From Chitinophagaceae bacterium UBA7600 (GTDB lineage: Bacteria > Bacteroidota > Bacteroidia > Chitinophagales > Chitinophagaceae), in contig DLKC01000093.1 in NCBI GenBank assembly GCA_002478885.1, positions 1-64,000 on the forward strand: a stretch of DNA of 64,000 nt, read 5' to 3'. Positions 53,816 through 62,999 of this stretch are shown piece after piece (positions within the stretch are counted from its first letter, which is position 1; each line of letters starts with the position of its first letter). The notes below the pieces were generated by a model. It saw only the letters and a list, made by a program, of their open reading frames with translations, was not told where the DNA came from and did no database searches. Made by a program: the position numbers and the translations under genes.

Positions 53816-54260
53816 CGTTGGTAACCAAAAGCAGTATGCACCAACATTTATTTTAAAGAACTGTGAAAGTTTTTAAACCCGGTAATTTTTATAAAAAAGT
53901 TTTCAAAGTCATGGTTTGTTCGTTTACCTTACAAGGGAATTGATAAAGCATAAAAACGCCAACCTTCAGCAATAATTCAACAGAACCAATCAAAAACAGT
54001 TGTCGCACTTTTGTGCAAAATGTAAGGAGTAACAAATTTCAGGCATTGTGTTTGCTTGGTTTGGCCGGTATTTTTCTTTTCTGAATTATGATTTTATGCC
54101 CTAATGGCAAAATAAAATTTTGCCCTTATTTTACGGTTGGCTGTTAATTCGGCGGAAGTGGTTTAAAAATGTGCGATTTGTGCTTTGTTAATTCGGTTTA
54201 TTTACATGAATTTTGCCGCATTCAAAAAAACAATTTAAAAAAAGTGGAGTCTTTGATATA

Positions 54261-55286
54261 ATGGGAATTTTTAATTTTTTTACTCAAGAGATTGCAATGG
54301 ACCTGGGTACTGCCAATACCCTCATCATACATAACGAAGAGATTGTAGTGAATGAGCCATCTATTGTGGCGCTTAACAGGAATAACCTTAAAGAAGTTTT
54401 GGCTGTGGGTAAACGTGCATTGATGATGCACGAAAAGACCCATGAAAGCATACGCACTATACGCCCGCTGAAGGATGGCGTTATTGCTGATTTTAACGCG
54501 GCAGAGCTGATGATAAGGGAGATGATCAAAATGATCTATCCTAAAAAGCCATTGTTTCCTCCGAGCTGGAGAATGATGATCTGTATCCCTTCCTCCATAA
54601 CCGAAGTTGAAAAGCGCGCCGTGCGTGACAGCGCCGAACAGGCTGGTGCTAAAGAAGTTTACCTGATACATGAGCCGATGGCCGCTGCGCTTGGTATCGG
54701 TATAGATGTGGAAGAGCCGGTTGGAAATATGATTATCGATATTGGTGGTGGGACAACCGGCATTACAGTGATAGCGCTTGCCGGTATTGTTTGTGATCAG
54801 AGTATTCGTATAGCCGGGGATGAGTTTACTGCCGATATTATGGAAGCGTTACGCCGGTATCACAGTTTACTTATCGGAGAAAGAACAGCGGAGCAGATAA
54901 AAATACAGATTGGCGCGGCCACAAAAGACCTGGAGACCGTACCGGACGACTTACCCGTAAACGGCAGGGATCTGGTAACGGGTATTCCTAAACAAATTAT
55001 GGTAAGCTATCAGGAAATTGCTGAGGCTTTGGATAAGTCCATCTTTAAAATTGAAGAAGCAATCCTTAAAGCCCTGGAAACTACACCGCCTGAGCTTGCT
55101 GCAGATATTTATCGCAGAGGTTTGTATTTAACAGGTGGAGGAGCACTGCTACGCGGCCTCGACAAGCGTCTGAGCCAGAAAATCAAATTGCCTGTTCATA
55201 TTGCCGACGATCCACTGAAGAGTGTAGTTCGCGGTACCGGCCTGGCGCTGAAAAACTACCAGCGTTATCCTTTTGTAATGAGATAA
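54261..55286 (+). CDS. mreB: Rod-shape determining actin homologue MreB
   Basis: A 341-residue bacterial actin that organises lateral cell-wall synthesis on the inner face of the cytoplasmic membrane. Motifs: AMDLGTANTLIIHN (phosphate 1), IADFNAAELMIREMIKMIY, VYLIHEPMAAALGIGIDVEEPVGNMIIDIGGGTTGITVIALAG (phosphate 2) and YLTGGGALLRGLDKRLSQKIKLPVHIADDPLKSVVRGTG. ATG 54261 gives the standard N-terminus MGIFNFF; the longer reading is not supported. First gene of mreBCD. Confidence 0.98.
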   Translation: MGIFNFFTQEIAMDLGTANTLIIHNEEIVVNEPSIVALNRNNLKEVLAVGKRALMMHEKTHESIRTIRPLKDGVIADFNAAELMIREMIKMIYPKKPLFPPSWRMMICIPSSITEVEKRAVRDSAEQAGAKEVYLIHEPMAAALGIGIDVEEPVGNMIIDIGGGTTGITVIALAGIVCDQSIRIAGDEFTADIMEALRRYHSLLIGERTAEQIKIQIGAATKDLETVPDDLPVNGRDLVTGIPKQIMVSYQEIAEALDKSIFKIEEAILKALETTPPELAADIYRRGLYLTGGGALLRGLDKRLSQKIKLPVHIADDPLKSVVRGTGLALKNYQRYPFVMR

Positions 55287-55300
55287 TAAAGTTTCCCGGC

Positions 55301-55321
55301 AACCGGTTTGTTTTACCGGTT
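55301..55321. other. Hairpin between mreB and mreC
   Basis: AACCGGT (55301-55307) pairs with ACCGGTT (55315-55321) around TTGTTTT, and two further CCGG-containing segments flank it. It fills most of the 62-nt mreB-mreC gap and could tune expression downstream; no T run follows. Confidence 0.4.
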
Positions 55322-55348
55322 TACGGTAACCTGTAACCGGCAACTATA

Positions 55349-56203
55349 GTGCGCAACATTTTTCTGTTCATAAGACGTTTTTTTAACCTTCTCCTCTTTT
55401 TCGTGCTCGAGGGAGTGGCAATCTATTTCCTGGTAACCTATAATAAGTCGCAGCAGGCTGTTTTTGCCGGTGTTGCCAATGAGGTAACCGGGAAAATCAG
55501 TGAACAGTATAATACTATCGAATATTATTTTCATCTTAAGCAAACCAATGAGGCGCTAGCCTCAGAAAATGCCAGGTTGCATAACCAACTTGCTTCCAGT
55601 TTTGAAAATCCGGACACCGGTTTTACTGTTAAGATCGACTCAACGAAAATTGATACTGTAGGAAAAGTGCGCAAATACAGGTTCCTCGAGGCGAAAGTGG
55701 TAAACAATTCCGTTTCTGATGAAAACAACTACATCACCATACATCGCGGCGCATTGCAGGGCGTGAATGAAAACATGGCCGTAATAGGTCCCGATGGAAT
55801 TGTAGGTAAAATCATTTCTGTCAGTAACAACTTCAGCCTTGCCATGAGCCTTTTAAATCGCAAGAGCAAAGTTAGCGCAATGCTGCAACGTGGTTTTTAT
55901 TCCGGCGACCTGGAATGGGATGGCAGCAATCCTTCTTATCTTACGCTGAGGAAAATACCAAAAAGCGCCCAGGTTAAAAAGGGAGATACAGTGCTTACAA
56001 GTAATATTTCGGCCAGGCTCAGTTTTCCACCGGGGCTGATGGTTGGGACCGTGGCAGAGATAAGTGCAGACCAGGCCAGCAACTATTACAACCTTAAGAT
56101 AAAAACCGCGACCAATTTTTACAGCCTTCAGTATGTATATCTCACAGAAAATCTTTTGCTCGAAGAACAGTTAAAGCTTGAACAAAAAACTCCGAAAGAT
56201 TAA
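55349..56203 (+). CDS. mreC: Rod-shape determining protein MreC
   Basis: A 284-residue protein started by GTG 55349. One membrane helix (~10-30) is followed by a coiled-coil stretch (~45-80) and the periplasmic beta-barrel pair (~110-275; VVNNSVSDENNYITIHRGALQGVNENMAVIGPDGIVGKIISVS). It links MreB to the wall synthases RodA and PBP2. Its last base is the first base of the mreD start codon, so the two are translationally coupled. Confidence 0.94.
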   Translation: MRNIFLFIRRFFNLLLFFVLEGVAIYFLVTYNKSQQAVFAGVANEVTGKISEQYNTIEYYFHLKQTNEALASENARLHNQLASSFENPDTGFTVKIDSTKIDTVGKVRKYRFLEAKVVNNSVSDENNYITIHRGALQGVNENMAVIGPDGIVGKIISVSNNFSLAMSLLNRKSKVSAMLQRGFYSGDLEWDGSNPSYLTLRKIPKSAQVKKGDTVLTSNISARLSFPPGLMVGTVAEISADQASNYYNLKIKTATNFYSLQYVYLTENLLLEEQLKLEQKTPKD

Positions 56204-56736
56204 TGAGCAACCTGCTTAAAAATATTGTCCGTTTTATTGTTTTTATTCTTGTACAGGCTTATGTACTCGACAAAGTGGCGCCACTACATCAGTTTGTAAA
56301 ACCTATACTCTATTTTCTCTTTATTTTGTGGCTCCCCTTTAGTATAAACAGAAGCTGGCAAATGATCATCGCTTTCGTTTTTGGTATGTGCATGGATTAT
56401 TTCACCGGAACGCCGGGCCTGCATGCAATACCCTGCGTGCTGATTGCCTATCTGCGACCGTTTTTATTGAATATCTTAATGCCCCAGGAAAAAACCGAAG
56501 TAAGTTATGCCGAGCCTGGTATCAAAAGTCTTGGATGGATGCCTTACGCGGTTTATGTACTTATTCTCACTTTCGTTCATCATGCTTGCCTTGTATTTAT
56601 CGAATGGATGCAGTTCGGCGATTTCTTATATTTCATAGGAAAGGTCAGCGCTTCAATGGCCGTGAGCCTGCTGCTTATTTTTGTGACGGAATTGCTGTTC
56701 TCCCGCAAGGGCAAGTACAGAACCAATAAAGCCTGA
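56203..56736 (+). CDS. mreD: Rod-shape determining protein MreD
   Basis: A 177-residue inner-membrane protein with five to six hydrophobic helices, overlapping mreC by one base (TAATG). It contains the typical MreD stretch IAFVFGMCMDYFTGTPGLHAIPCVLIAYLRPFLL. mrdA, usually next in Bacteroidota, is found only 6.4 kb further on. Confidence 0.9.
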   Translation: MSNLLKNIVRFIVFILVQAYVLDKVAPLHQFVKPILYFLFILWLPFSINRSWQMIIAFVFGMCMDYFTGTPGLHAIPCVLIAYLRPFLLNILMPQEKTEVSYAEPGIKSLGWMPYAVYVLILTFVHHACLVFIEWMQFGDFLYFIGKVSASMAVSLLLIFVTELLFSRKGKYRTNKA

Positions 56737-56749
56737 TTCTTTTGGCCTA

Positions 56750-56944
56750 GAAATTTTTTGAACCAGCTTCACTTCAAGTGGCATCGTCCCTTGTGTCACT
56801 CACTTGTACTGCAGTATGTGATTGAGCCCTGACAGCCGCCCCGGCAACATTAGATATAGGCATAACTAACTGCTGAAGGCTATTCGTCAGTACAAGAGTG
56901 CGACGCAACGAATGCCCGATTACAGCACTACTGCCGGGTTCACA
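56750..56944. repeat. Inverted pair of intergenic repeats (B forward, A reverse)
   Basis: B core TTGTGTCACTC at 56791-56801 and reverse A core GTGCGACGCAA at 56898-56908. The termini are inverted: TTTTTTGAACCAGC at the left and GCCGGGTTCACAA at the right. This is the clearest MITE-like composite in the window. Confidence 0.88.
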
Positions 56945-56963
56945 ATAATTCTTATCGGAATAA

Positions 56964-56971
56964 TATCTTTG
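56964..56971 (+). promoter_or_regulatory. Candidate -7 promoter box
   Basis: TATCTTTG, an exact Bacteroidota -7 match, 12 nt before the DUF1569 start codon and just outside the repeat pair. No clear -33 element. Confidence 0.5.
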
Positions 56972-56983
56972 AAAAAAAATGCC

Positions 56984-57448
56984 ATGAACTTTGCCAAAGA
57001 AACATTTCTGCGAAACGAGTTTATTCCCTTGATGCGGACGCTTCAACCGGTTGCACACAGACGCTGGGGAGTAATGAACCCTCAACAAATGGTGGAGCAT
57101 TTCTCCGAAACCATGCGAATGGCAAATGGACGGCTCGTGTTGCCAATATACACCAGCGACGACGATTTGAAAAAGATGCGCATGTTTATGTTGAGTGAGC
57201 GGCCTTTCAGGGAGAACACCAAAAACCCGATTATGGGAGAGGTGCCTGAGCCTGTTAAACTGGAATCACTCGCGGCAGCTGTTGATGAACTGGAAAATGA
57301 GTTGGATATTTTTTTTGAGACATTCTCAGCCAATCCTGACCAACTTACCGTTAATCCGATTTTTGGATACTTGAGTTTTGCTGAAAACGTACACCTGTTG
57401 CATAAGCATGCCATGCATCATCTTAAGCAATTCAGCATTATAGACTGA
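56984..57448 (+). CDS. DinB-like/DUF1569 protein
   Basis: A 154-residue all-helical protein resembling the DUF1569 branch of the DinB/YfiT four-helix bundles. Candidate metal-ligand histidines are in MNPQQMVEHFSETMRMA and HLLHKHAMHHLKQF. ATG 56984 was chosen; the longer reading begins inside the repeat pair. Relatives are thiol-linked transferases or of unknown function. It is convergent with the next gene, one base apart. Confidence 0.78.
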   Translation: MNFAKETFLRNEFIPLMRTLQPVAHRRWGVMNPQQMVEHFSETMRMANGRLVLPIYTSDDDLKKMRMFMLSERPFRENTKNPIMGEVPEPVKLESLAAAVDELENELDIFFETFSANPDQLTVNPIFGYLSFAENVHLLHKHAMHHLKQFSIID

Positions 57449-57449
57449 T

Positions 57450-58289
57450 TTATTTCGTTGCTAAATTATCCGTTGAAGGTTGCAGGCCAGGTGCAACACT
57501 AAATTGTGGTGCAGCGGCCGGCGTTAAGGGGCTTACCTGCCAGTTAAAACGGGCGTTTAATATTTTGGAAGTGGAGGTGTAGAATTTGTCGTTAGCGTAC
57601 ATGAATATGCAGCTGCCTTCTTTTATGGCGTCAATAATTTTTTTGTGCAGCTCATACGGTATAGCAGGGCATCCATAACTTCTGCCGATTGAATTGCCTT
57701 CGTCGGCCCTTTGTTCATTTACGTAAAAACTGCCATGCATTACAATATTCCTGCTTTTTACTTTATCGTTAAAGCCTTTTTCCATCCCATCGAGTTGCAG
57801 ACTGTAACCGGCCTTTCCGCGGTAAGTGTCGCCCGTTATAGCAAAACCCAATGAGCTCTTATGCGTTTCGGGCCTGTTAGAAAAACTGGTTGCATATTCA
57901 CCGCCTGAATTTTTGCCATGCGAAACATAAGTGTTGAACAAAACTTTGTACTGGCTCATATCGATCACATACAAGCGTTTGTTGCGGCTGCTTTGTGAAT
58001 AATCGCATATAGTGAGTAAAGATTGGTTACCAAGCCTGTTCTGGCTTAAAAGGTATTTGTATCCTTTGCATGCGTAAAAGAAAACATTTTTGTTCAGGCC
58101 GAATGAATCAAGATTCATGGTAGTGTAGGCTGAATCTATCCATTTTGCTACCTCAGGGCTTTCGTCGGAAGCCGAGGGCAAAAGCGAAGGAAATTTCTTA
58201 TCATCATTATTGAAAGACTCGCCTGCCGGGGCCATAGATGTTAAACCACAAAAGCAGACCGTACAAATAAACAATATTCTCTTCATCAC
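57450..58289 (-). CDS. Murein L,D-transpeptidase, YkuD_2-type catalytic domain
   Basis: A 279-residue exported protein (signal peptide ~1-23). The catalytic part shows YVSHGKNSGGEYATSFSNRPETHKSSLGFAITGDTY, NIVMHGSFYV (His185) and the nucleophile in IGRSYGCPAIP (Cys207). It likely forms 3-3 crosslinks or attaches proteins in peptidoglycan. A TATCTTTG box on the minus strand lies 67 nt upstream. Its placement among mre genes fits a cell-wall role. Confidence 0.88.
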   Translation of the reverse strand: MMKRILFICTVCFCGLTSMAPAGESFNNDDKKFPSLLPSASDESPEVAKWIDSAYTTMNLDSFGLNKNVFFYACKGYKYLLSQNRLGNQSLLTICDYSQSSRNKRLYVIDMSQYKVLFNTYVSHGKNSGGEYATSFSNRPETHKSSLGFAITGDTYRGKAGYSLQLDGMEKGFNDKVKSRNIVMHGSFYVNEQRADEGNSIGRSYGCPAIPYELHKKIIDAIKEGSCIFMYANDKFYTSTSKILNARFNWQVSPLTPAAAPQFSVAPGLQPSTDNLATK

Positions 58290-58828
58290 TACGGGTTTTC
58301 AAAATTTGCTGACTATTGTTGAAAACGGCGCAACAAATGTATTATTGCGGGGATGCAAAGATAAAGTCGATGACTTAAAGCAGTCATTATAAAAAGCTAA
58401 AGTCAATTGTGCAAGAACTTCGTTCATGCCTTGTCGATTATAACTAACTTATTACCAATAAATTATATTAACAGGGATTCGAATTAAAATTTCCAGGGTT
58501 AAATTAAAAAAGAACTAACACTGTGCGAATGGGGAACGGGATTTTGGCACATTTCATATCAGGGGGTCCGGGAGGATGACCAAACGTTATTGCAGTAGTG
58601 AAATTGAAAATGTAAAACCAGCGATCACAAACTTCGACCACCGCGAATATTTTTTTCGATGCAATAACGACTTGGCATATGACCATTTTTAAATAACAGG
58701 TTGATTCGGTAAAAAAAAGTATTTTAGCATTTGGTATACAATGATTGCTGTATCATTGACGGTTTATTCGTGACAATTCATTTTATTTGTATTTAATGGT
58801 AAAATTTTAGTGCAGGAAAAATTATCTG
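58290..58828. other. 539-nt gap: one promoter box, otherwise nothing recognised
   Basis: AT-rich sequence between divergent genes. The only signal I can support is the minus-strand -7 box at 58356-58363. A 60-codon minus-strand ORF (58504-58686) has no recognisable features. No member of the intergenic repeat family is present, unusual for a gap of this size in this window. Confidence 0.5.
58356..58363 (-). promoter_or_regulatory. Candidate -7 promoter box of the L,D-transpeptidase gene
   Basis: On the minus strand TATCTTTG followed by CATCC, an exact -7 match; CTTTAAG about 20 nt further upstream is a weak -33 candidate. Confidence 0.5.
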
Positions 58829-59608
58829 ATGAATTACGAGATTAAACAAATTGATAAGTTTCGGTTTATTGAGGAAGGGGAAGGAGAGCCACTAATTCTT
58901 CTGCATGGATTGTTTGGGGCGTTAAGCAATTTTAAAGACCTCGTTGAACATTTCAGAAATTCTTATAAAGTAATTGTTCCTATTCTTCCTTTATTTGATC
59001 TTGACCTTTTTCATACGACAGTGGGTGGGTTGGCAAAACATGTAAACAAGTTCATAGACGCCCGGGATTATAACAATATACATCTTCTTGGCAATTCGCT
59101 TGGCGGCCATGTGGCTTTGGTTCATGTACTAAAACATCCTGAGCGCATCAAGTCCCTTATATTAACAGGCAGTTCTGGCCTTTTCGAAAACGGTATGGGA
59201 GACACCTACCCGAAAAGGGGTGATTATGAATATATCAAGCGCAAAACAGCATTAACCTTTTACGATCCCAATACAGCCACCAAAGAACTGGTTGATGAGG
59301 TTTATGAAATATGTAATAACAGGATTAAGGTTATAAAAATAATTTCGCTTGCTAAAAGCGCCATACGTAACAATCTTGGTGAAGAAATAAGCCAGATAAA
59401 TAAACCAACGTTGCTCATCTGGGGTAATAACGATACAATTACACCGCCTTTTGTAGCACGGGAATTCAACAAGCTCATTCCAAAGAGTGAGTTGTTTTTT
59501 ATCGATGAATGTGGTCACGCCCCGATGATGGAAGTGCCGGGAGAGTTTAATAAGATTCTCGCTGATTTTTTAAGTAAACTTAAGCATCCCGCTGCAACAA
59601 TTGCTTAG
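58829..59608 (+). CDS. Alpha/beta-fold hydrolase
   Basis: A 259-residue single-domain hydrolase with a full triad: Ser90 in LLGNSLGGHVAL, Asp202 in WGNNDTITPP and His230 in DECGHAPMMEVP; HGLFGALSNF at 26-35 forms the oxyanion hole. A cap region lies around 120-180. No signal peptide. Substrate unknown. It precedes the CBS-domain gene by 32 nt on the same strand. Confidence 0.88.
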   Translation: MNYEIKQIDKFRFIEEGEGEPLILLHGLFGALSNFKDLVEHFRNSYKVIVPILPLFDLDLFHTTVGGLAKHVNKFIDARDYNNIHLLGNSLGGHVALVHVLKHPERIKSLILTGSSGLFENGMGDTYPKRGDYEYIKRKTALTFYDPNTATKELVDEVYEICNNRIKVIKIISLAKSAIRNNLGEEISQINKPTLLIWGNNDTITPPFVAREFNKLIPKSELFFIDECGHAPMMEVPGEFNKILADFLSKLKHPAATIA

Positions 59609-59640
59609 TTTTACTTGTCTAATATCCAATATTATCCTTT

Positions 59641-60300
59641 ATGTTAGCTTCGCAGTTCACAGAAACCAGTTACCCGGTATTATCACTTTTTGATAAAGCT
59701 GAATTCGCTTTGCAGCTAATGGAGGACTATGAAATATCCCATCTAGCTGTTAACAAAGAAGATAAGTTTTATGGCATTATCAGTAAACATACCCTTGCTG
59801 AGGCAGATGGTTCTGCAACACTTGCCACATTGACGCAGCATTACATTACGGCGTCTGTTTTGCCCGAAGATCATCTTTTATCATTGCTCAAGGCAGCCAG
59901 CCGTTTCAATATTTCGCTCATTCCGGTGGTTAACAAGTTCAATGAATTACTGGGTGTTGTAACCCTCAGCAACCTGCTGCAGCAACTCGCTCTTTTTTTG
60001 AATGTAGAAGAACCTGGAGGCATGCTGGTAATCGAAATGGATAAGCGAAATTTTTCTTTTGGCGAAATCAGCAGGCTTATTGAAACAAATGATGCGTTTA
60101 TTACACAATTAAACACGTATACAGAAACATCAACAGGCAGTTTCATCGTCACCATACGTGTCAACCGAACCGAAATATCTGATATCGTGGCTACATTGCA
60201 ACGCTACGATTACCATATAAGATATTATTTTGGCGAAGAAGACTATGAAAATGAGCTCAAAGAAAATTATGACCTGCTAATGACTTACCTGAATATCTAA
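59641..60300 (+). CDS. CBS-domain protein with C-terminal ACT-like region
   Basis: A 219-residue cytosolic protein. Residues ~1-125 form a CBS pair (ALQLMEDYEISHLAVNKEDKFYGIISKHTLAEAD; LLSLLKAASRFNISLIPVVNKFNELLGVVTLSNLLQQLAL) that binds adenine nucleotides. Residues ~130-205 look ACT-like (GGMLVIEMDKRNFSFGEISRLIETNDAFI). It is probably a sensor; the partner is unknown. It lies upstream of an Omp85-like gene and nadK. Confidence 0.85.
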   Translation: MLASQFTETSYPVLSLFDKAEFALQLMEDYEISHLAVNKEDKFYGIISKHTLAEADGSATLATLTQHYITASVLPEDHLLSLLKAASRFNISLIPVVNKFNELLGVVTLSNLLQQLALFLNVEEPGGMLVIEMDKRNFSFGEISRLIETNDAFITQLNTYTETSTGSFIVTIRVNRTEISDIVATLQRYDYHIRYYFGEEDYENELKENYDLLMTYLNI

Positions 60301-60417
60301 TTATTGTTGCTGTATTCACCAAAAGCCCCGATTGTTAAAAACCCAATATTCCTGTACCAGTTCTCCACAAAATCATATTTTTACCGCATTCGTGGCGTAA
60401 GTACAATATTATCTTTA

Positions 60418-61881
60418 ATGAATTATTGCAGTCGAAAGATATTGGTTTTGCTTTGTTGTTCGGTCTGGTTATTTTCTGCTGCTCAGAATGATTCGGCCTC
60501 GCTAAAGAGATACAACGATTCCATCACGGCACTTGTTCAGGCGATCATTAAAAAAAGTAACGATACTGCTATTGTCGCTATCGCAGATATCACTATTACC
60601 GGAAACAAGAAAACAAAGCCTTACATCATTGAAAGAGAAATTCCATTCAAGCAGGGTGACTACATCAAACGCGGCGACCTCGAAAAGCAACTTATTACAG
60701 CACGGCAACTCATCATCAACACAGCACTGTTTACAGATGTGGAAGTCTACATCCAAAACATCACCGGTGAATTGGTTTTCATTAATGTTGACGTAAAAGA
60801 ACGCTGGTATCTTTTTCCACTGCCATATTTCAAATTGGTCGACAGGAATTTTAACCAGTGGTGGGTTGAACAAAAGGCAAGCCTTAGCAGGGTTAACTAC
60901 GGCATAAAGTTTATGCAGAACAATGTTAGCGGGCGTAACGACAAACTCGGAATTAATCTTATCACCGGTTATAGCAGGCAGGTGCAGATAAAATACGAGC
61001 AGCCCTATGCAACACCCTCACTTAAAAGTGGCTTCAGTGTCGCTTTTAATTTTTCACGGCAACGCGAACTCAACTATAAAACAGAACTGAGTAAGCAGGC
61101 TTTCTATAAGCAAGATCAGTTTGTAATGCAGAATATACGCGGAGAAATAGCTTACTTATATCGGCCAGCGATCAAAGTCAGGCACGTGTTTAAATTTGCC
61201 TATACTTATAATTCGATCGACGACACGATCATAAAGCAAAATCCCAATTATTTTCCCAATGGTAAAACCAGTATAAAATATCCTGAAGTCTCTTATTCCA
61301 TACAGTATTTTAATACGGATTACAATGCTTATCCTTCGAGGGGCATCCTGGCCGAAGGCTCTGTTATACGAAAAGGCTTTTTTAACAACGACATTAATGT
61401 AACCCAACTTCAGGCACTTGCCAGCTATGCAGTTCCTGTTAAGAAAAAGATGGTGCTTACATTGCAAGGCGCCGGCATTATAAAAGTACCTTTTAACCAA
61501 CCCTACTACAACCAGCAATTATTTGGCTATGGCCTTGCCTATTTGCGTGGCCTGGAATACTATGTTACCGATGGCGTAGCCGGTATTTTAGCCCGCACAA
61601 CCTTGAGAAGACAAGTGCTCGATTTTGCCTTAAAATCGCCCCCGGGCAGCAAAAAGCAGGTCACCATTCCCTTCAAGGTCTTCCTTAAAGCCGGCGCCGA
61701 TATTGGATATACTTACAACCGCGACCCTGGCAACAGCCTGCTCAGCAATAAATTTCTATATACAGAATGTGTGGGAGCCGATATCGTAATCGTACCCTAC
61801 GACCTTATTTTTAAGTTTGAATACAGCTTTAACCAATTAGGTGAACAAGGCCTGTTTTTTCATGTGCGTACAGATTTTTAA
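60418..61881 (+). CDS. Omp85/BamA-like outer-membrane barrel protein with POTRA domain
   Basis: A 487-residue protein. ATG 60418 opens a signal peptide (MNYCSRKILVLLCCSVWLFSAA-Q). One POTRA-type domain is visible around 45-125 (IAIADITITGNKKTKPYIIEREIPFKQGDYI ... LFTDVEVYIQNITGELVFINVDVKERW). The rest is a beta barrel ending FEYSFNQLGEQGLFFHVRTDF, with the terminal Phe typical of outer-membrane proteins. It is shorter than BamA, so it is a TamA-like or accessory Omp85 protein. Confidence 0.83.
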   Translation: MNYCSRKILVLLCCSVWLFSAAQNDSASLKRYNDSITALVQAIIKKSNDTAIVAIADITITGNKKTKPYIIEREIPFKQGDYIKRGDLEKQLITARQLIINTALFTDVEVYIQNITGELVFINVDVKERWYLFPLPYFKLVDRNFNQWWVEQKASLSRVNYGIKFMQNNVSGRNDKLGINLITGYSRQVQIKYEQPYATPSLKSGFSVAFNFSRQRELNYKTELSKQAFYKQDQFVMQNIRGEIAYLYRPAIKVRHVFKFAYTYNSIDDTIIKQNPNYFPNGKTSIKYPEVSYSIQYFNTDYNAYPSRGILAEGSVIRKGFFNNDINVTQLQALASYAVPVKKKMVLTLQGAGIIKVPFNQPYYNQQLFGYGLAYLRGLEYYVTDGVAGILARTTLRRQVLDFALKSPPGSKKQVTIPFKVFLKAGADIGYTYNRDPGNSLLSNKFLYTECVGADIVIVPYDLIFKFEYSFNQLGEQGLFFHVRTDF

Positions 61882-61889
61882 GTATTGTT

Positions 61890-61950
61890 ATGGAAGCCGG
61901 CAACTGTACTTGTGGCATCTTCTCTTGCGTCGCACGCTTGTGCGTTCCAC
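61890..61950 (+). repeat. Dispersed intergenic repeat, A arm, forward
   Basis: AAGCCGGCAACTG at the left, GGCATCTTCTCTTGCG into core 61925-61935, then GCTTGTGCGTTCC. It starts about 10 nt behind the barrel-protein stop codon. Confidence 0.88.
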
Positions 61951-62074
61951 ATTCTTATCAGCAAAACAGCGTTTTATGAAGCTTTATATCATTTGAATAA
62001 CTCCGTTTTTTTACCTGTACTTTTACAATCCCATGAACCCACAAACGTTTTATCACCCGAATTCTGAATAGTAA

Positions 62075-62947
62075 ATGAAAGTAGCCATATACAGCCGCGG
62101 ATTGGATGCAGATCTTAAAGCGCAGTTGATCATACTTATTGGTGAACTGCAAAAGCACGAAATAAAAATCACTTTGCTGCAATCCCTTGCAGACATTGAT
62201 ATAAACGTGGTTGAAAAAGGGATTGAACTTTTTGCAACCTCAGCTGATTTAGACGATGCGGTCGATTGCCTTATTAGTCTTGGCGGCGATGGGACCATAC
62301 TCGACTCTGTAACCCTCGTAAGAGAGAAGAATATTCCAATACTCGGCATCAACTTTGGCAGGCTTGGTTTTTTGGCGGGCATAGGCAAAGAAGAGTTAAC
62401 ACTTGCAGTAGAAGCGCTGGTTGCCGGAACTTATGTTGCAGATAAAAGATCACTTGTACACCTCGATGCGAGTATGCCCTTATTCAACGACGCTCCATTT
62501 GCGCTGAATGAATTCGCCATTCACAAAAGAGATACTTCCCCAATGATCAAGATCCATACTTACCTCAACGGGGAGTTTCTCAATACTTATTGGTGCGATG
62601 GCCTCGTGGTTGCCACGCCAACAGGTTCAACCGGTTATAATATGAGTTGTAACGGGCCAATTGTTTTTCCCGATTCATCGAGCTTTGTTATTACGCCCGT
62701 TGCTCCGCACAATCTCAATGTAAGGCCGATCGTAGTGCCAGACAGCACTATTATTTCTTTTGAAGTGGAAAGCCGGAGCGACCAGATCATCTGCGTGCTG
62801 GATGCAAGGCGCGAAATAGTGAGCAAAGAAATTCAACTTGCTGTAAAACGGGAGAGATTTTCTGTAAGCCTGATACGGCTGAATGAAAACAATTTCCTCT
62901 CCACACTTCGCTCAAAACTTACGTGGGGCATGGATACGAGAAATTAA
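62075..62947 (+). CDS. nadK: NAD kinase
   Basis: A 290-residue enzyme phosphorylating NAD to NADP. The signature GGDGT is at 70-74 (CLISLGGDGTILDSV); further motifs are ILGINFGRLGFLAGI, ALNEFAIHKRDTSPMIKI and DGLVVATPTGSTGYNMSCNGPI. Family length. It follows the barrel gene by 193 nt with a repeat between. Confidence 0.97.
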   Translation: MKVAIYSRGLDADLKAQLIILIGELQKHEIKITLLQSLADIDINVVEKGIELFATSADLDDAVDCLISLGGDGTILDSVTLVREKNIPILGINFGRLGFLAGIGKEELTLAVEALVAGTYVADKRSLVHLDASMPLFNDAPFALNEFAIHKRDTSPMIKIHTYLNGEFLNTYWCDGLVVATPTGSTGYNMSCNGPIVFPDSSSFVITPVAPHNLNVRPIVVPDSTIISFEVESRSDQIICVLDARREIVSKEIQLAVKRERFSVSLIRLNENNFLSTLRSKLTWGMDTRN

Positions 62948-62999
62948 AATCATTGTTCAAAAAAAACATGCCGCCGGGCTTGCAGCAACTGTGGATACA

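Larger units (their letters stand above)
53631..54260. other. 630-nt gap between purD and mreB: palindrome and repeats, no gene
   Basis: It holds a 16-bp palindrome (53648-53663), a pair of intergenic repeats (53672-53815) and, at about 54000, TTGTCGCACTTTTGTGC, which may be a decayed A arm. TTTG at 54184-54187 and TTTTGC near 54211-54216 could form the mreB promoter. The rest shows no recognised signal. Confidence 0.6.

Noticed and set aside
54000..54023. Another A-arm repeat (TTGTCGCACTTTTGTGC)
   Set aside because: It lacks two core bases and both outer parts; it may be a decayed copy, so it is mentioned only in the gap entry.
58504..58686. 60-codon minus-strand ORF in the gap before the alpha/beta hydrolase
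   Set aside because: No domain, no promoter box and no support from context.
60409..60416. TATCTTTA as a promoter box for the Omp85-like gene
   Set aside because: It ends directly before the start codon, so transcription would begin inside the coding region.
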